Below are positions 5,257-7,555 of a DNA stretch of 7,555 nucleotides, piece by piece. The stretch is from JAFGMQ01 sp036733345 (GTDB taxonomy: Bacteria > Desulfobacterota > DSM-4660 > Desulfatiglandales > Desulfatiglandaceae). Below the pieces are notes generated by a model. The model was not told where the DNA came from, searched no databases, and saw nothing but the letters and a program-made list of their open reading frames with translations. How positions within the stretch are numbered: the stretch's first letter is position 1; each line of letters begins with the position of its first letter. A program made the position numbers and the translations under genes. The stretch spans positions 1 through 7,555 of the forward strand of contig DAINAR010000092.1 of the NCBI GenBank assembly GCA_036733345.1, given 5' to 3'.

Positions 5257-6633
5257 ATGAAATTTAAGAAAAATATCCTATGTATCGGTGCAGGGTATGT
5301 CGGCGGCCCTACCATGGCAATGATTGCATGGAAATGTCCGCACTACAAGGTAACAGTAGTAGATATAAATCCTTCAAAAATTGTCCAGTGGAATTCCGAT
5401 GATATACCCATCTATGAACCTGGGCTTTTAGAAATTGTAAAAGCTGTAAGAGGTAAAAACCTGTTTTTCAGCGCAGACATAGATAAGGGAATAAGGGAAT
5501 CCGAAATTATTTTCGTCAGCGTAAATACGCCTACCAAGACATTCGGTGCCGGAGCAGGCATGGCCGCCGATCTTCAATATTGGGAAAAGACAGCCAGGCA
5601 GATAAGAAACAGCGCTGAATCTCCCAAAATAATTGTCGAAAAAAGTACGCTTCCGGTCAAAACTGCCCTGGCAATGGAAAGAATCCTGACATCGACCGAC
5701 ACCGGCATTGCCTTTGACATCCTTTCAAACCCTGAATTTCTGGCCGAAGGAAACGCCGTCAATGACCTGGAAAATCCTGATCGTGTGCTGATCGGATCTC
5801 GCGAGACACCGGGCGGGTTGAAGGCAAGGGAGGCACTGGTTGAAATATATACCCATTGGGTTCCAGGGGAACGGATTATAACATCAGACATATGGAGTAC
5901 GGAACTTTCCAAGCTTGTTTCGAATGCCTTTCTAGCGCAAAGAATCTCATCAATAAACTCTATTTCGGCTCTTTGCGAGAAGACAGAGGCTGATGTTGTA
6001 CAGGTTGCAAGGGCCGTAGGAACAGATAGTCGTTTAGGCAGTAGTTTTTTAAATGCAAGTATCGGCTTCGGAGGTTCCTGCTTTAAGAAGGATATCCTGA
6101 ACCTTGTCTATCTTTGTCGCTATTACGGCCTTAACGAGGTAGCTGATTACTGGGAAGGCGTGGTCAGAATAAATGAATATCAGAAGGAACGCTTTGTGCT
6201 TAACATGTTGAACACAATGTTCAATACTCTGGCAGGCAAAAAAATCTGTCTATTCGGATTCGCATTTAAGGCTAATACTGGCGATACCAGAGAAAGCCCT
6301 GCAATATATGTTGCAAGGAGACTGGTAGAAGAGAAAGCGGAACTGGTAATTTCAGACCCCAAGGCATTGACTAATGCAGAAATAGATCTGAGTGATATCA
6401 AAGATAAAATATCTTTTATTGAAGATCCGTATAAAGCCGCAGAGGGATGTGATGCCATTGCAGTTATGACCGAATGGGATTTATACGCCGGGCTTGATTT
6501 TGAAAGGATTTACAGTTCAATGAACAAGCCGTGTTTTGTTTTTGACGGAAGAAATATACTTGATCATGAAAGGCTCTTTAAAACAGGTTTTAATGTATTT
6601 CCAACAGGTAAATCATCCTTGAAGCATTTTTGA
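5257..6633 (+). CDS. ugd: UDP-glucose 6-dehydrogenase, type shared with animals and plants
   Basis: Oxidises UDP-glucose to UDP-glucuronate with two NAD+ in the cytoplasm, feeding polysaccharide and LPS sugar synthesis. At 458 residues it is complete. The N-terminal NAD domain opens with CIGAGYVGGPT (9-19), then VTVVDIN (32-38), WNSDDIPIYEPGL (45-57), RGKNLFFSADI (65-75) and VSVNTPTKTFG (88-98). Active-site residues: Glu160 in SNPEFLAEG, Lys219 and Asn223 in SKLVSNAFLAQR, and nucleophile Cys275 in GFGGSCFKKD. The C-terminal UDP-binding domain has GFAFKANTGDTRESPA (334-349) and TEWDLY (405-410). WNSDDIPIYEPGL, RGKNLFFS and AQRISSINSISALCE match the animal and plant enzyme closely and separate it from the shorter E. 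coli-type Ugd. Numbering is offset by only one from human UGDH (Cys276). A GGAG 11 bases before the ATG serves as ribosome binding site. uxs, 34 bases downstream, uses the product. Confidence 0.96.
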   Translation: MKFKKNILCIGAGYVGGPTMAMIAWKCPHYKVTVVDINPSKIVQWNSDDIPIYEPGLLEIVKAVRGKNLFFSADIDKGIRESEIIFVSVNTPTKTFGAGAGMAADLQYWEKTARQIRNSAESPKIIVEKSTLPVKTALAMERILTSTDTGIAFDILSNPEFLAEGNAVNDLENPDRVLIGSRETPGGLKAREALVEIYTHWVPGERIITSDIWSTELSKLVSNAFLAQRISSINSISALCEKTEADVVQVARAVGTDSRLGSSFLNASIGFGGSCFKKDILNLVYLCRYYGLNEVADYWEGVVRINEYQKERFVLNMLNTMFNTLAGKKICLFGFAFKANTGDTRESPAIYVARRLVEEKAELVISDPKALTNAEIDLSDIKDKISFIEDPYKAAEGCDAIAVMTEWDLYAGLDFERIYSSMNKPCFVFDGRNILDHERLFKTGFNVFPTGKSSLKHF

Positions 6634-6667
6634 CCTGATGAAACAGCATTACAAAGAGGAAGTTTTG

Positions 6668-7555
6668 ATGTACTCTTCTAATCAGAAACGAATACTGGTT
6701 ACCGGTGGTGCGGGATTTCTTGGCTCTCATCTCTGTGATCGTTTGGTCGCCGAGGGCCACGACGTCATATGCCTTGATAATTTTTTTACAGGGGAAAAAA
6801 GGAATATTACCCATCTTCTTGGCAAACCCAATTTTGAGCTTCTTCGTCATGATCTGGTACAGCCCATTTTTCTTGAAGTTGATGAGATTTATAACCTTGC
6901 CTGTCCTGCCTCTCCTATCCACTATCAGTACAATCCTGTCAAGACAATCAAGACAAGCGTCATGGGAGCCATAAATATGCTTGGTCTTGCCAAAAGAGTA
7001 AAGGCCAGGATATTGCAGGCTTCAACAAGTGAGATATACGGCAATCCGATTGTTCATCCTCAAAAGGAAGATTACTGGGGCAATGTCAACACAATAGGGC
7101 CAAGGTCCTGCTATGATGAAGGCAAACGCTGTGCGGAAACCCTTTTTTTTGATTATCACAGGCAGAACAATGTAAAAATTAAAGTAGCACGTATTTTTAA
7201 TACATACGGCCCAAATATGCATCCTGATGACGGAAGAGTTGTAAGCAATTTTATTGTCCAGGCTATAAAAAATCAGGATATTACTGTTTTTGGGGATGGA
7301 ACTCAAACCCGCTCTTTCTGTTATGTGGATGATTTGATAGATGGGATGATCAGAATGATGAACAGCCCTGATGAATTCACAGGGCCTGTTAATCTTGGGA
7401 ACCCTGTTGAGTTCAGCATGTTGGATCTGGCAAAGCTCATTATAAGCCTCGCTGACAGCAAATCAGGTATAGTCTTTAAATCATTGCCTGTTGATGACCC
7501 GCTCCAGCGTCAGCCTGACATAACTCTTGCAATACAGCGCCTTGGCTGGCATCCA
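6668..7555 (+). CDS. uxs: UDP-glucuronate decarboxylase (UDP-xylose synthase), 3' end cut by window edge
   Basis: Extended short-chain dehydrogenase/reductase that oxidises UDP-glucuronate at C4, decarboxylates it and re-reduces the product to UDP-xylose with bound NAD. The frame is open to the right edge: 296 residues are visible, of roughly 310-320 expected. Motifs: GGAGFLGSH (13-21, GxxGxxG), LDNFFTG (36-42), YNLACPASPIHYQ (75-87), STSEIYGNP (119-127), GPRSCYDEGKR (144-154) with catalytic Tyr149-x3-Lys153, RIFNTYGPNM (175-184), DGRVVSNFI (188-196), TRSFCYVDD (214-222) and VNLGNP (241-246). The GPRSCYDEGKR block and the DDPLQRQPDI tail (276-285) identify UXS rather than another epimerase. 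GAGGA 7 bases before the ATG at 6668 decides the start. A further in-frame ATG at 6638 would add ten residues but has a poor ribosome binding site. It follows ugd by 34 bases, and the two enzymes catalyse consecutive steps, so an operon is very likely. Confidence 0.94.
   Translation, partial: MYSSNQKRILVTGGAGFLGSHLCDRLVAEGHDVICLDNFFTGEKRNITHLLGKPNFELLRHDLVQPIFLEVDEIYNLACPASPIHYQYNPVKTIKTSVMGAINMLGLAKRVKARILQASTSEIYGNPIVHPQKEDYWGNVNTIGPRSCYDEGKRCAETLFFDYHRQNNVKIKVARIFNTYGPNMHPDDGRVVSNFIVQAIKNQDITVFGDGTQTRSFCYVDDLIDGMIRMMNSPDEFTGPVNLGNPVEFSMLDLAKLIISLADSKSGIVFKSLPVDDPLQRQPDITLAIQRLGWHP

Noticed and set aside
5183..5260. 25-residue ORF (MKIIYHNNYLLHFR...) whose TGA overlaps the ugd ATG
   Set aside because: The ATGA overlap is the kind seen in coupled genes, but there is no ribosome binding site and the peptide has AT-rich, noncoding-like composition.
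6590..7306. Antisense and alternative-frame ORFs across 6590-7306
   Set aside because: The frame from 6668 encodes a motif-complete UDP-glucuronate decarboxylase that runs off the edge; the other frames are shadows.
1..7555. tRNA, rRNA, CRISPR array, insertion sequence or attachment site
   Set aside because: None was seen: no regularly spaced repeats, no transposase-like protein, no tRNA-like clover leaf and no flanking direct repeats.

Overview
The window looks like the chromosome of a Gram-negative anaerobe, most probably a Desulfobacterota-type (former Deltaproteobacteria) bacterium. A Kdo transferase means a lipopolysaccharide outer membrane. An FdhD-type formate dehydrogenase maturation protein beside an alcohol dehydrogenase suggests anaerobic redox metabolism. 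Base composition is moderately AT-rich with no obvious compositional break. The taxonomic placement is an inference from gene content and protein style; there is no rRNA or other marker here.

Layout. (1) Positions 1-2299, plus strand: the 3' part of a zinc-dependent alcohol dehydrogenase (its start lies before the window), then fdhD, a 149-base gap with a small hairpin and a ten-codon minicistron, then a 112-residue protein I do not recognise, with a very strong ribosome binding site. (2) Positions 2300-4875, minus strand: waaA (Kdo transferase), followed 26 bases later by a 414-residue uncharacterised protein. This pair converges on the first block with no base between the two stop codons. 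(3) Positions 4876-5256: a divergent, AT-rich, gene-free region with a sigma-54-like -24/-12 element and three short inverted repeats. (4) Positions 5257-7555, plus strand: ugd (UDP-glucose 6-dehydrogenase of the type shared with animals and plants) and a UDP-glucuronate decarboxylase (uxs) that runs off the right edge.

How the genes work together. ugd and uxs are consecutive steps, UDP-glucose to UDP-glucuronate to UDP-xylose, supplying sugars for polysaccharide or LPS. With waaA divergently placed, positions 3571-7555 form a cell-envelope sugar block. The left block is a redox block: the dehydrogenase acts on alcohols or aldehydes and FdhD matures a molybdenum or tungsten enzyme encoded elsewhere.

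Most of the window is ordinary metabolism. The points worth a second look are an FdhD lacking the usual CxxC loop, the two unrecognised proteins, a minicistron that resembles a clipped flavoprotein N-terminus, and the candidate sigma-54 promoter with a structured leader before ugd. I see no convincing evidence of a new defence, mobile or RNA system.
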